DNA of 10,051 nucleotides from an uncultured Spirochaetales bacterium (GTDB taxonomy: Bacteria; Spirochaetota; Spirochaetia; Sphaerochaetales; Sphaerochaetaceae): positions 1-10,051 of the forward strand of contig CASEZU010000183.1 in NCBI GenBank assembly GCA_949292445.1. Reading direction: 5' to 3'. Positions within the stretch are counted from its first letter, which is position 1. The number at the start of each line of letters is the position of its first letter. Both the position numbers and the translations under genes were made by a program. Of the stretch, positions 1 through 6,384 are shown piece after piece. The notes under the pieces are model-generated. The model saw nothing but the letters and a program-made list of their open reading frames with translations, did not search any database and had not been told where the DNA came from.

Positions 1-581
1 GAGCATGCGAAGGTGAGAATGGAACCGGCCTTCTTGTAGAGGATCCTTATCGGCATGCCCCAGTCCCCCATGCCGATGATGATCTTCGGCACATCCTTGA
101 GCTCCTCCGAGATGCGGAAGAGCGTCAGGAGATCCTGTATCGTATGAGGAGTGACAGCAGCCTTGGCTATGTCACCGCGCTCGGCGAGACGGTAGATCCT
201 TGAGTAGATGTCATCGGGGATTCCTGCGAAATCGTGGAAGGAACGGATGATCCTTACCCCCTTCTCCCTGGCCTTCGCCTCCACATCGTTCTTCTTGACA
301 TCCTCCTCGATGTCAACATAGGAAAAGCCTCCGTCAAGGGCGGAGAGAAGAAGCTGCCTTCTCTCCTTCTCCGGCAGCGTGCATCTGCCTCCGTCCTCCT
401 TGCGACGGAGCGTGAGGATGAGGGGAACATCAGTCATATCCGGAAAGGATGCCGCTTTCTTCTGCTCCTCCGGCGTGAGCAGGTCGAGACGGAGCTCAGC
501 CATATCGATGTACTCACGATTCTGCCTGATTTCATCCAGACAAGATGCCAAAGTAGAGCCGGAAAGGGTTAGACAGATCAA
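1..581 (-). CDS. aroD: 3-dehydroquinate dehydratase, type I (partial, C-terminus off window)
   Basis: Converts 3-dehydroquinate to 3-dehydroshikimate in the shikimate pathway (cytoplasmic, Schiff-base mechanism). Translating the minus strand from a TTG at 581 gives 193 residues open to the window edge. Family landmarks appear in order: MICLTLSG at the N-terminus, AELRLD (29-33 region), TLRRKEDGG (57-65), SYVDIE (87-92), SFHDF with catalytic His116, GDIAK with the Schiff-base Lys140, and GMPIRI followed by GSILTFA near the last beta strand. The TTG start is chosen because no in-frame ATG lies upstream, an AAGGAG Shine-Dalgarno sits 6 nt before it, and the N-terminus then matches the family exactly. 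The gene is divergent from the ABC-F gene. The missing end leaves open whether this is stand-alone AroD or an AroD-AroE fusion, as found in some bacteria. The family call is secure. Confidence 0.93.
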   Translation of the reverse strand, partial: MICLTLSGSTLASCLDEIRQNREYIDMAELRLDLLTPEEQKKAASFPDMTDVPLILTLRRKEDGGRCTLPEKERRQLLLSALDGGFSYVDIEEDVKKNDVEAKAREKGVRIIRSFHDFAGIPDDIYSRIYRLAERGDIAKAAVTPHTIQDLLTLFRISEELKDVPKIIIGMGDWGMPIRILYKKAGSILTFAC

Positions 582-587
582 TTGCTT

Positions 588-593
588 CTCCTT
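588..593 (-). promoter_or_regulatory. Shine-Dalgarno site fixing the TTG start of aroD
   Basis: On the minus strand AAGGAG lies 6 nt upstream of TTG at 581. It is the only convincing ribosome binding site in the region and supports the non-ATG start. Confidence 0.7.
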
Positions 594-623
594 GAAGAAC
601 AGGGGGATTCCTGCTATGTTCCG

Positions 624-652
624 ATAATAGCCAGAACTTGGCCAAGACGCAA
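624..652 (-). promoter_or_regulatory. Predicted sigma-70-type promoter of aroD
   Basis: On the minus strand a -35-like TTGCGT (652-647) and a -10 TATTAT (629-624) are separated by 17 nt. The predicted start near 617 gives a leader of about 36 nt carrying the Shine-Dalgarno of aroD. The same bases read on the plus strand give GATAAT (623-628). That could serve as a -10 for the divergent ABC-F gene, although no good -35 is visible on that side. Confidence 0.4.
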
Positions 653-677
653 GGCAGCAGCCTCTGCGGGATTTGCT

Positions 678-2606
678 ATGAGAACGCTTCAGATACAGGA
701 TGTGAACCTCGCTTTCGGCGACAGGGAAATACTAAAGAACATCGGATTCACGATGGCAGAGAGGACAAGGGCCGCGCTTGCAGGAGCGAACGGTTCAGGC
801 AAGTCCACGCTTCTGCGCGTTATCTCCGGATCTATAAAAGCTGACAGTGCCTCAATCTCGATGACGAGAGGCGCCAGGATATCATATCTTCCGCAGTCAG
901 ACATCGTGCTGCCGGAAAAAAGCGTCTATGCCGCTGCAGAGGAAGGATACAGGCGCTTTGCTGCCGTGCTGGAGGAGATGAAGGCCCTGGAGGAAAAAGC
1001 CTCGGACGGGACCGAAGCGGCGATGCAGGCTGCCGGGAAGCTCGCGGAATACCATGAGATGCTCTCGGAGTCAGGATACTACGAGAGAAAGCCTAGAATT
1101 GAATCCATCCTCTTCGGCCTGGGGTTCAGGAAGGAGGACCTTGACCGCCCTGCGAGGGAATTCAGCGGCGGCTATCAGATGAGGATCGCCCTGGCGCGCA
1201 TACTTCTCGAGGATCCTGATTTCCTTTTCCTTGATGAGCCGACGAACTATCTGGACATCGAGGCGCTTGTTTGGCTGGAGGAATACCTGAAGGCCTTCGA
1301 CGGCGGCCTGATGGTGGTATCCCACGACCAGGGCTTCCTCGATGACATGGTCAACGAGGTCTATGAGCTCTTCAACGGCAGGCTGACAAGGTATGCGGGG
1401 AACTATACTGCATACCTTGCAAAGCGCGAGGAAGAGATAAAGGAAATAGAGAAAGCCTGGAAGAAGCAGCAGGATGAGATAGAGAAGACAGAGGCATTCA
1501 TAGAGCGTTTCCGCTACAAGGCGACGAAGAGCCGGCAGGTGCAGTCCAGGATAAAGGCGCTGGACAAGATGGAGATGATCGAGATACCGCAGCACCTCAG
1601 GAAGCTCTCGTTCTCCTTCCCTCCCGCACCGCACTCAGGCAATGATGTGATCGCCGCCGAGCATCTTTCGAAATCATACGGCGACCAGCATATCTATACG
1701 GATTTCTCCTTCCTCGTGAGAAAAGGCGAACGCCTCGCGATCACCGGCCGGAACGGAGCGGGAAAGTCAACGCTCCTGAGGATCCTCGCCGGTGCCGACA
1801 GCAGCTACACAGGTACAGTGAGGGACGGAGCCGGCGTGAGGAAGGCTTATTTCGCCCAGGATACGGAGAATACGCTCAATGGGGCGAACACCGTGCTCGA
1901 GGAGGCGGAAAGCCTTGCCGATACAAAGGATATCCCGGACATCAGGAATCTTCTGGGAGCTTTCCTCTTCTCCGATGATGATGTATTCAAGAAGGTCTCC
2001 GTGCTCTCCGGCGGTGAGAAATCCAGACTGGCGCTGCTGAAGATACTGCTCCATCCATCAAACCTGCTGCTTCTGGATGAGCCTACGAACCATCTGGACA
2101 TCAACGCCAAGGACATGCTCGAGAGAGCCATCGCATCCTATGGAGGCACAGTTATCTTCGTCAGCCACGATAGGCATTTCATCAGGAATCTCGCGACAAG
2201 GATACTCTATATCTCCGAGGACGGGCCGGAGTTTTTCGATGGCGATTACAGCTACTTCGAGTACAAGATCGAGGAGAAGGAGAAGAAGCTGGCCGAGGAA
2301 AGCCACGGCAGAAAGAAGGAGACTGAGGAGAAGAGCACTGCACTCCTCTCCCGCGAGGAGGCAAACCAGCGGCGCAACAGGCTCAAGGCACTGGAAAGGA
2401 ACGCGGAGAAGCTCATGAAGGAGCTTGAGGAGCTTGGTGCCAGGCTTGATGAGCTCAACAGCGCCATCGCACTGCCCGAGAACTACTCCGATGCGGCCAG
2501 GATAACGAAGCTGATGAAGGAGAAGGAAGAGACAGAACGGAGCATCGCAGAAAAGGAAAATGAGTGGCTTGAGGCTACGGAGGAGGCCGAGAAATGCAGA
2601 GAATAG
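678..2606 (+). CDS. ABC-F family ATP-binding protein (Uup/YheS/EttA-like)
   Basis: A cytoplasmic duplicated-ATPase protein of 642 residues without membrane segments. ABC-F proteins act on the ribosome, as translation factors or antibiotic-protection factors. Domain 1 has Walker A GANGSGKS (37-44), signature FSGGYQ (162-167) and Walker B LFLDEP (183-188). An interdomain linker of about 240-310 is rich in charged helix and holds the RFRYKATKSRQVQSR stretch typical of the P-site tRNA interaction motif. Domain 2 has Walker A GRNGAGKS (357-364), signature LSGGE (443-447), Walker B LLLLDEP (463-469) and switch SHDRH (496-500). Residues from about 530 to 640 form a highly charged C-terminal coiled coil, as in Uup/YheS-type members. 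ATG at 678 is preferred over the longer TTG frame at 582 because family homology begins there and the extension would overlap the aroD start. It is followed by an overlapping maf. The exact subfamily, and whether it confers resistance, cannot be told from sequence alone. Confidence 0.93.
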   Translation: MRTLQIQDVNLAFGDREILKNIGFTMAERTRAALAGANGSGKSTLLRVISGSIKADSASISMTRGARISYLPQSDIVLPEKSVYAAAEEGYRRFAAVLEEMKALEEKASDGTEAAMQAAGKLAEYHEMLSESGYYERKPRIESILFGLGFRKEDLDRPAREFSGGYQMRIALARILLEDPDFLFLDEPTNYLDIEALVWLEEYLKAFDGGLMVVSHDQGFLDDMVNEVYELFNGRLTRYAGNYTAYLAKREEEIKEIEKAWKKQQDEIEKTEAFIERFRYKATKSRQVQSRIKALDKMEMIEIPQHLRKLSFSFPPAPHSGNDVIAAEHLSKSYGDQHIYTDFSFLVRKGERLAITGRNGAGKSTLLRILAGADSSYTGTVRDGAGVRKAYFAQDTENTLNGANTVLEEAESLADTKDIPDIRNLLGAFLFSDDDVFKKVSVLSGGEKSRLALLKILLHPSNLLLLDEPTNHLDINAKDMLERAIASYGGTVIFVSHDRHFIRNLATRILYISEDGPEFFDGDYSYFEYKIEEKEKKLAEESHGRKKETEEKSTALLSREEANQRRNRLKALERNAEKLMKELEELGARLDELNSAIALPENYSDAARITKLMKEKEETERSIAEKENEWLEATEEAEKCRE

Positions 2607-3202
2607 AGGAACCTGACAGTATCCAGCTTGCATTCGGCAAAGCATGCCCATCCCTCATCCTCGCCTCATCCTCCCCTAACAGGAAGGCGCTCCTTGAAAA
2701 AGGCGGCTGCAGTGTCACTGTCTTCGTTCCGGATGCCGATGAGACGAGAAGCGGCAGGACCCCGAAGGAAGTGGTGACCAACATCGCCTCAAGGAAAATC
2801 GATGCCTATATGTCCTCTGCAGCATTTTCGCCGGACAAAGTCGCCATTGCCGCCGACACGCTTGTCCTGATAGACGGAACGCTGCTGGGAAAACCTGCTG
2901 ACAGGAGCGATGCTGCGAGGATACTGAAAAGCCTTGCAGGGCGTACACAGACAGTTATCTCCGCAGCAGGGCTGTACATTCCCGGAAGAGGCAAGCTGCT
3001 GATTGCTGACGAGGCGGCAGTAATATTCCGGCCCCTTACTGATGATGAGATAGACACCTATCTGGATACAGGAGAATGGCAGGGAGCCGCCGGCGGTTAC
3101 AGGCTGCAGAAAACAGGATACACGCTCGTGGAGAGAATCGACGGGGACTGGACAACTGTGGTGGGGCTTCCGCTTATGAGGATACTCGGGGTATTGAGCT
3201 GA
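2594..3202 (+). CDS. maf: Maf-family nucleoside triphosphate pyrophosphatase
   Basis: Predicted cytoplasmic house-cleaning enzyme that hydrolyses non-canonical or excess nucleoside triphosphates to the monophosphate and pyrophosphate. The 202-residue length is usual for Maf. Landmarks are LILASSSPNRKALLEKGG (21-38, the substrate-loop SxSPR motif), DETR (49-52), AADTLV with LLGKP (87-101), GRTQTVISA (116-124), the AGGYRLQ stretch (166-172) and VVGLPL (189-194). Most family members have His where Gln119 stands in the GRxH motif, a mild variation. The first 20 residues extend beyond the conserved core. ATG 2594 lies inside the end of the ABC-F gene (13-nt overlap) and has a GGAGG-type Shine-Dalgarno at 2580-2586, so the two are very likely co-transcribed and translationally linked. 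Nucleotide specificity (dTTP/UTP or m7GTP type) is not resolved. Confidence 0.9.
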   Translation: MQRIEEPDSIQLAFGKACPSLILASSSPNRKALLEKGGCSVTVFVPDADETRSGRTPKEVVTNIASRKIDAYMSSAAFSPDKVAIAADTLVLIDGTLLGKPADRSDAARILKSLAGRTQTVISAAGLYIPGRGKLLIADEAAVIFRPLTDDEIDTYLDTGEWQGAAGGYRLQKTGYTLVERIDGDWTTVVGLPLMRILGVLS

Positions 3203-3229
3203 AAATGGATGATGCCCGGCATCGTACAG

Positions 3230-3238
3230 TGGTATAAT
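3230..3238 (+). promoter_or_regulatory. Extended -10 promoter of the NahK-like kinase gene
   Basis: TGG followed by a perfect TATAAT (3233-3238) forms an extended -10 in the 43-nt gap after maf. No good -35 is seen, which extended -10 promoters tolerate. Only 7 nt separate the hexamer from ATG 3246 and no Shine-Dalgarno exists, so transcription should start at or next to the AUG (leaderless mRNA). Confidence 0.65.
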
Positions 3239-3245
3239 ATCCGGC

Positions 3246-4307
3246 ATGGAAGCAGAAAACATCATCAGCCGGTTCTCGATTCCCGGCTCTCTCGTGCGCA
3301 TAAAGACAAACAGCCAGGGGCATATCAACTCGACATTCATCTCCGAATTCGACAACGGCGGAAAAATAGAAAAATACACACACCAGAGGATCAACAGCAC
3401 CGTTTTCCCCCACCCTGACGAGGTGATGGAGAACATAGTAGCTGTCACGGAGCATATCAGGAAGAAGACTGCGGCTCTTCCGGACTCTGAGCTGCGCGTA
3501 CTGCACGTGATTCCTGCATCCGACGGCAGGCCATATACGGTGGATGATGACGGCATGTACTGGAGAACATACGGGTTCATCGATCATGTCATTTCATACG
3601 ACAGGGTACCGGATGCAGCGATTGCGGAGAGCCTCGGAAAAGGTATCGGCACGTTCCAGATGCAGCTTGCCGATTTTGACAGCTCTGTGCTGCATACGGT
3701 GATTCCGCATTTCCATGACATGCGCCTCCGCTATTCACAGCTGCGTTCCGCACTGGAGAAGGATCCGAAACACCGGAAGGAGAATGTCAGGGAAGAACTG
3801 GCATTCCTCTTCGGCAACGAGGAACGCGGAGAGCAGCTATGGGATGACTTCGAAAGCGGCCGACTTCCGTCGCGTGTCACGCACAATGACACGAAGATAA
3901 ACAACGTGCTTTTTTCCGAGACAACAGGAGAAGCTCTCTGCGTGATAGATCTCGATACGATAATGCCGGGGACAGTACTCTTCGATACAGGAGACATGAT
4001 CCGCACCGCCTGCAGCACCGCTGATGAGGATGAGAAGGACTCAGGGAAAATGGAGTTCTCCATCCCCTTCTACAAGGCACTGCTGAAAGGCTATCTCTCC
4101 GCAGCCGCATTCCTCACTGATACAGAGAGGGAGGGCATAAAGGAATCAGGAAGGACCATAACCCAGATAATGGCCGTGCGCTTCCTTGCCGACTACCTTG
4201 CCGGCGATGAGTACTACAGGATCTCATACGACGAACACAACCTCGTCAGGGCAAGGACGCAGATAGCGCTGATGAAGTCGATGGACAGGCAGTGGAAGGA
4301 TTTCTGA
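3246..4307 (+). CDS. NahK-like sugar 1-kinase (aminoglycoside phosphotransferase fold)
   Basis: A 353-residue cytoplasmic kinase of the APH/choline kinase fold. It most resembles N-acetylhexosamine 1-kinases (NahK), which phosphorylate GlcNAc or GalNAc at the anomeric carbon. Visible motifs are GHINSTF (25-31) and HQRINSTVFPHP (46-57) in the N-lobe, the catalytic loop THNDTKINNVLF (212-223, general base Asp215), and the metal-binding IDLDT (234-238) followed by DTGD (247-250). The length is close to that of NahK. The gene starts 43 nt after maf from its own strong -10, so it is probably an independent unit. No sugar transporter, lacto-N-biose phosphorylase or epimerase is seen nearby, so the substrate is inferred from motifs only; another sugar or amino-sugar is possible. 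It is convergent with the GNAT gene, now separated from it by the IS element. Confidence 0.82.
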   Translation: MEAENIISRFSIPGSLVRIKTNSQGHINSTFISEFDNGGKIEKYTHQRINSTVFPHPDEVMENIVAVTEHIRKKTAALPDSELRVLHVIPASDGRPYTVDDDGMYWRTYGFIDHVISYDRVPDAAIAESLGKGIGTFQMQLADFDSSVLHTVIPHFHDMRLRYSQLRSALEKDPKHRKENVREELAFLFGNEERGEQLWDDFESGRLPSRVTHNDTKINNVLFSETTGEALCVIDLDTIMPGTVLFDTGDMIRTACSTADEDEKDSGKMEFSIPFYKALLKGYLSAAAFLTDTEREGIKESGRTITQIMAVRFLADYLAGDEYYRISYDEHNLVRARTQIALMKSMDRQWKDF

Positions 4308-4387
4308 GCAGCTGACGCTTATAATGATTTTGATATGAGAAATTAATATTAATTATATTAAATAGATGGTTCTTTCAGTTTTTTCAC
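4308..4387. other. AT-rich left flank of the IS, holding the displaced GNAT 3' end
   Basis: A short, strikingly AT-rich region compared with the rest of the window. It holds a 14-bp perfect palindrome, AATTAATATTAATT (4341-4354). It also holds, on the minus strand, an open stretch from 4387 to a TAA at 4360-4358 that encodes VKKLKEPSI. That stretch fits as the original C-terminus of the GNAT protein. The last five bases, TTCAC (4383-4387), would be the target/TAM sequence of the element. A TATAAT at 4320-4325 has no gene behind it. Confidence 0.6.
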
Positions 4388-4405
4388 CCCTAATTGCATA
4401 GGAGG

Positions 4406-4424
4406 CCCCCTCTAAGTGAGGTGG
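4406..4424 (+). other. Left-end subterminal hairpin of the IS
   Basis: The arms CCCCCTC and GAGGTGG pair with one C/T mismatch around a 5-nt loop, TAAGT. In IS200/IS605 elements such imperfect hairpins are the TnpA recognition structures at the transposon ends. Confidence 0.55.
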
Positions 4425-4492
4425 TAGGAGGAATATGCAGAATATAGTGTTTCCTCGCTTATATATTTATTCCCCCCCAGGATAACGGAGTA

Positions 4493-4501
4493 TGGTAAAA
4501 T
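4493..4501 (+). promoter_or_regulatory. Extended -10 promoter of tnpB
   Basis: TGG plus TAAAAT (4496-4501) ends 5 nt before ATG 4507. There is no Shine-Dalgarno before that ATG and no visible -35. This predicts a leaderless or nearly leaderless tnpB transcript, with the same geometry as the host genes nearby. Confidence 0.5.
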
Positions 4502-4506
4502 AAAGC

Positions 4507-5883
4507 ATGATAGGCGTGTATTCAAACCATTATTATCCGCAGACGGAAAAGGAAGGCCTGATTCTTGAGAAGCTGTGCTATCATTCGGCACGACTGAAGA
4601 ACACCGCTGTCTATAATGCACGCCAGTATTTCTTCGAGAATGATGGGACTTATATCGGAGACGCCAGGCTCCATGCAGATACAAGGAAGAACGAGAACTA
4701 CGGCTATATGATATGCGATATGGCCGACCAGACCATAAACCATGTCAAGCGCAATTTCCATTCATATTACGGTGCAAAGAAAGCAGCCATCGGAGATGAC
4801 AAGGACAAGGTCCGCCTTCCCAGGTATCTCGGGAAGGATGAGACCTGGTCATTCTTCGTTGCAGGCAGAAGCGTAAGGATGAAGGAGGATGGCATCCATA
4901 TAGGGCTTACGGCGCTTTTCAGGGATACATATGACGTAAAACAGAAGGATCTCGTGCTTCCGATAAGGCTGCCGATGGATGGAAAGGAAACAGCACAGCT
5001 TGAGGTGAAACCGAGATTCGGCGGGAAGTTCTATGATGTGACAGTCGTGCATAATGACAAGGAGTCTGAGGAAGAGAAGAAAACGGAACCGAATAATCAT
5101 GAGTCAGAAGAGAATGGGAAAGCTGCAAAGAAGCGCGAAAGGCTTCTGGGATTCGATCCCGGAGTCGATAACATACTTGCAGGATACGCATATCCTGATG
5201 GCGACATGTTCCTCGTGAAGGGGCTTGCCATAAAAGCGATGAACCAGTGGTACAACAAGCGCAAGGCAGAGATTCAGAGCATCTATGATATCCAGAAGGT
5301 GAAGAACGGAGAGTCCATGATCCATCTGGTGATGAAAAGAGAGAACTTCATGGATAACGAACTCAACAACATAGCCAAGCAGGTCGTTGATTACGCCATA
5401 GAGCATCGCATAGACAGAATAGTCGCCGGATGGAACAAGGGCATCAAGTAGGCAATCAATATCGGGAAGGCCAGCAACCAGAAGTCCGTATCCATCCCAT
5501 ACAGGAGCCTGTACCAGAAGATAAGGTACAGATGCGAAAGAGCCGGGATAGGATTCGAGGAGATCGGGGAAGACCATACATCGAAATGCTCTGCGATCGA
5601 CAGGGAGGAGATATGCCATCACGAGGCATATATGGGGAAGCGCATGAAGAGAGGGCTTTTCCGTACAGCAGACGGATATCTCATCAATGCCGACATAAAC
5701 GGAGCTATGAACATAGTCAGGAGATACCTGAAAAGTAAGCAGAAGGAGGACATCAGCCCCCGACTGTGTAGGGCCGCGTCAACGGGCCATGTCAGGGTGC
5801 TTGAACGGATCTGGGCAAAACCAGGGAAAGAGAAAGTAACTAGGCAGAAACAAGCTCCATCCTCTATAGGGTGGAGTCGTTGA
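4507..5883 (+). pseudogene. tnpB: tnpB RNA-guided endonuclease, interrupted by an in-frame TAG
   Basis: TnpB is the omega-RNA-guided RuvC nuclease of IS200/IS605 elements. The frame is open for 314 codons, stops at TAG 5449-5451, then continues in the same frame with clear homology to a TGA at 5881-5883 (458 codons). Before the stop there is a helical N-terminal region, a charged linker (about 184-212), RuvC-I LLGFDPGV with Asp217, and the RuvC-II region RIVAGWNKGIK (304-314). After the stop the frame resumes as AINIGKASNQ, HTSKCSAID and INADINGAMNI with RuvC-III Asp396. Relatives have Gln at the interrupted position (GWNKGWKQ-type motif), so one C-to-T change (CAG to TAG) explains it. The 314-residue product lacks RuvC-III and should not cut DNA. 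No other lesion is seen, so the mutation looks recent; readthrough or a sequencing error remain possible. The subgroup has GWN instead of the usual Glu motif at RuvC-II and lacks the paired CxxC zinc knuckle. Confidence 0.9.
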
Positions 5884-5884
5884 C
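5735..5884 (+). ncRNA. Probable omega RNA (reRNA) of the IS, overlapping the tnpB 3' end
   Basis: In this family the guide-RNA scaffold is transcribed from the tnpB 3' end and the right end, and finishes at the element boundary. The interval contains compact hairpin potential: GGCC/GGCC around 5772-5789, CTGG/CCAG with loop GCAAAA (5811-5824), and the strong terminal hairpin 5855-5876. The 5' limit is only an estimate. The scaffold does not depend on translation, so the amber stop would leave it intact. The guide would begin at 5885 with CATGAAAACAG, which is antisense to the end of the GNAT gene. Confidence 0.45.
5855..5876 (+). other. Right-end subterminal hairpin of the IS
   Basis: CTCCATCC (5855-5862) pairs with GGGTGGAG (5869-5876) over 8 bp, including one T-G wobble, around the loop TCTATA (5863-5868). 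It is followed within a few bases by TTGAC (5880-5884), taken as the right cleavage end. The hairpin also contains the present stop codon of the minus-strand GNAT gene (5864-5866). Confidence 0.7.
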
Positions 5885-6349
5885 CATGAAAACAGTACGA
5901 TCCACAGGACTGTCATTATATGGTGCGGTATCCACAAATCCGTACTTCCTATAAAGCGCAAGAGCACTTCTGAGCTCAGGAACGGAATCGAGGTAAATGC
6001 TGCGGTAGCCCGCTGCCCCGGCATCGGAGATTATCCTCTCCAGAAGTGCGGAGGCTATCCCCTGTCCCCTATAGCGGGGCCTGACAAAAAGCCGTTTCAG
6101 CTCGCAGTTTTCCGCCTCGAGGCGCCGCAGGGCAATGCAGCCGGCGGCCTCGCCGTCACTTAGCGCGAGATAGAGCCGCCCGTCAGGAAGAGCGTATTTC
6201 ACCGAAGGATCCTCAGCTTCCTCATCATAGTGCTGGATGGAAAGGTAGACGGAAAAGGACGGATCAATGGATACGAGCATCGATGTGTATTCTGCGAAAA
6301 GTTCCTTCACGGCATCCAGATGGCTGTATCCGTGGGCAATCTGAAACAT
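5864..6349 (-). CDS. GNAT-family N-acetyltransferase with IS-altered C-terminus
   Basis: A 161-residue predicted acetyl-CoA-dependent N-acetyltransferase; the substrate is unknown. The acetyl-CoA loop is VRPRYRGQGIASALLE (89-104), preceded by the beta strands GEAAGCIALRRL and CELKRLFV. The C-terminal ALYRKYGFVD (131-140) and TVFM (152-155) match the end of the GNAT fold. The last residues (V156 to L161) and the TAG stop are encoded by the IS right end. The uninterrupted gene would have ended VKKLKEPSI using bases now left of the element. The change falls after the last core beta strand, so the enzyme may still fold. Its ATG lies 31 nt after the MATE stop with no Shine-Dalgarno; a promoter there (TTGACC-17-TATTCT) suggests its own leaderless transcript, possibly alongside readthrough from the MATE gene. 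Confidence 0.85.
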   Translation of the reverse strand: MFQIAHGYSHLDAVKELFAEYTSMLVSIDPSFSVYLSIQHYDEEAEDPSVKYALPDGRLYLALSDGEAAGCIALRRLEAENCELKRLFVRPRYRGQGIASALLERIISDAGAAGYRSIYLDSVPELRSALALYRKYGFVDTAPYNDSPVDRTVFMVNDSTL

Positions 6350-6355
6350 GGACGG

Positions 6356-6384
6356 AGAATAATACAGCAGAGAGGTGCGGTCAA
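6356..6384 (-). promoter_or_regulatory. Predicted promoter of the GNAT gene
   Basis: On the minus strand TTGACC (6384-6379, overlapping the MATE stop codon) and TATTCT (6361-6356) are spaced by 17 nt. The hexamer ends 6 nt before ATG 6349, which places the predicted transcription start on the A of the start codon. Confidence 0.6.

Larger units (their letters stand above)
4388..5884 (+). mobile_element. IS200/IS605-type element, tnpB only (IS1341-like)
   Basis: An element of about 1.5 kb carrying a tnpB and no tnpA, so any movement would need a Y1 HUH transposase supplied in trans. The ends are inferred from three lines of evidence. A subterminal imperfect hairpin is present at each end (4406-4424 and 5855-5876). 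There is no terminal inverted repeat or target duplication, as expected for this family. Joining 4387 to 5885 gives a continuous reading frame for the GNAT gene. TTCAC (4383-4387) flanks the left end and a similar TTGAC (5880-5884) closes the right end. Because both end in C, the boundary could shift by one base. Confidence 0.8.

Noticed and set aside
582..677. N-terminal extension of the ABC-F gene back to TTG 582
   Set aside because: It would encode a non-conserved 32-residue leader that touches the aroD start and covers its Shine-Dalgarno and promoter; ABC-F homology begins at ATG 678.
1071..1634. Minus-strand frame of 187 codons, and similar ones at 2058-2651 and 2789-3580
   Set aside because: These lie antisense to the conserved ABC-F, maf and kinase genes. 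Their translations are low-complexity Leu/Ser-rich with no family motifs, as expected of shadow frames in GC-rich DNA.
4320..4325. Plus-strand TATAAT after the NahK-like gene
   Set aside because: No -35, no TG extension and no reading frame downstream; the surrounding region is simply AT-rich.
4435..4485. 16-codon reading frame after an AGGAGG sequence in the IS left end
   Set aside because: The Shine-Dalgarno looks good but spacing to the ATG is only 3 nt and the peptide resembles nothing. It is more likely part of the left-end structure. It could be kept in mind as a leader peptide.
5449..5451. Reassignment of TAG to an amino acid in this organism
   Set aside because: TAG is the natural terminator of the ABC-F gene (2604-2606) and of the GNAT gene, so it acts as a stop here.
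5632..5883. Separate gene for the downstream tnpB fragment
   Set aside because: Same frame and continuous homology with the upstream part. The internal ATG has no ribosome site, so it is the remainder of the interrupted tnpB.
4388..5884. CRISPR array or Cas12-type locus
   Set aside because: The RuvC protein is TnpB with IS200/IS605-type ends; there are no direct repeats with spacers anywhere in the window.
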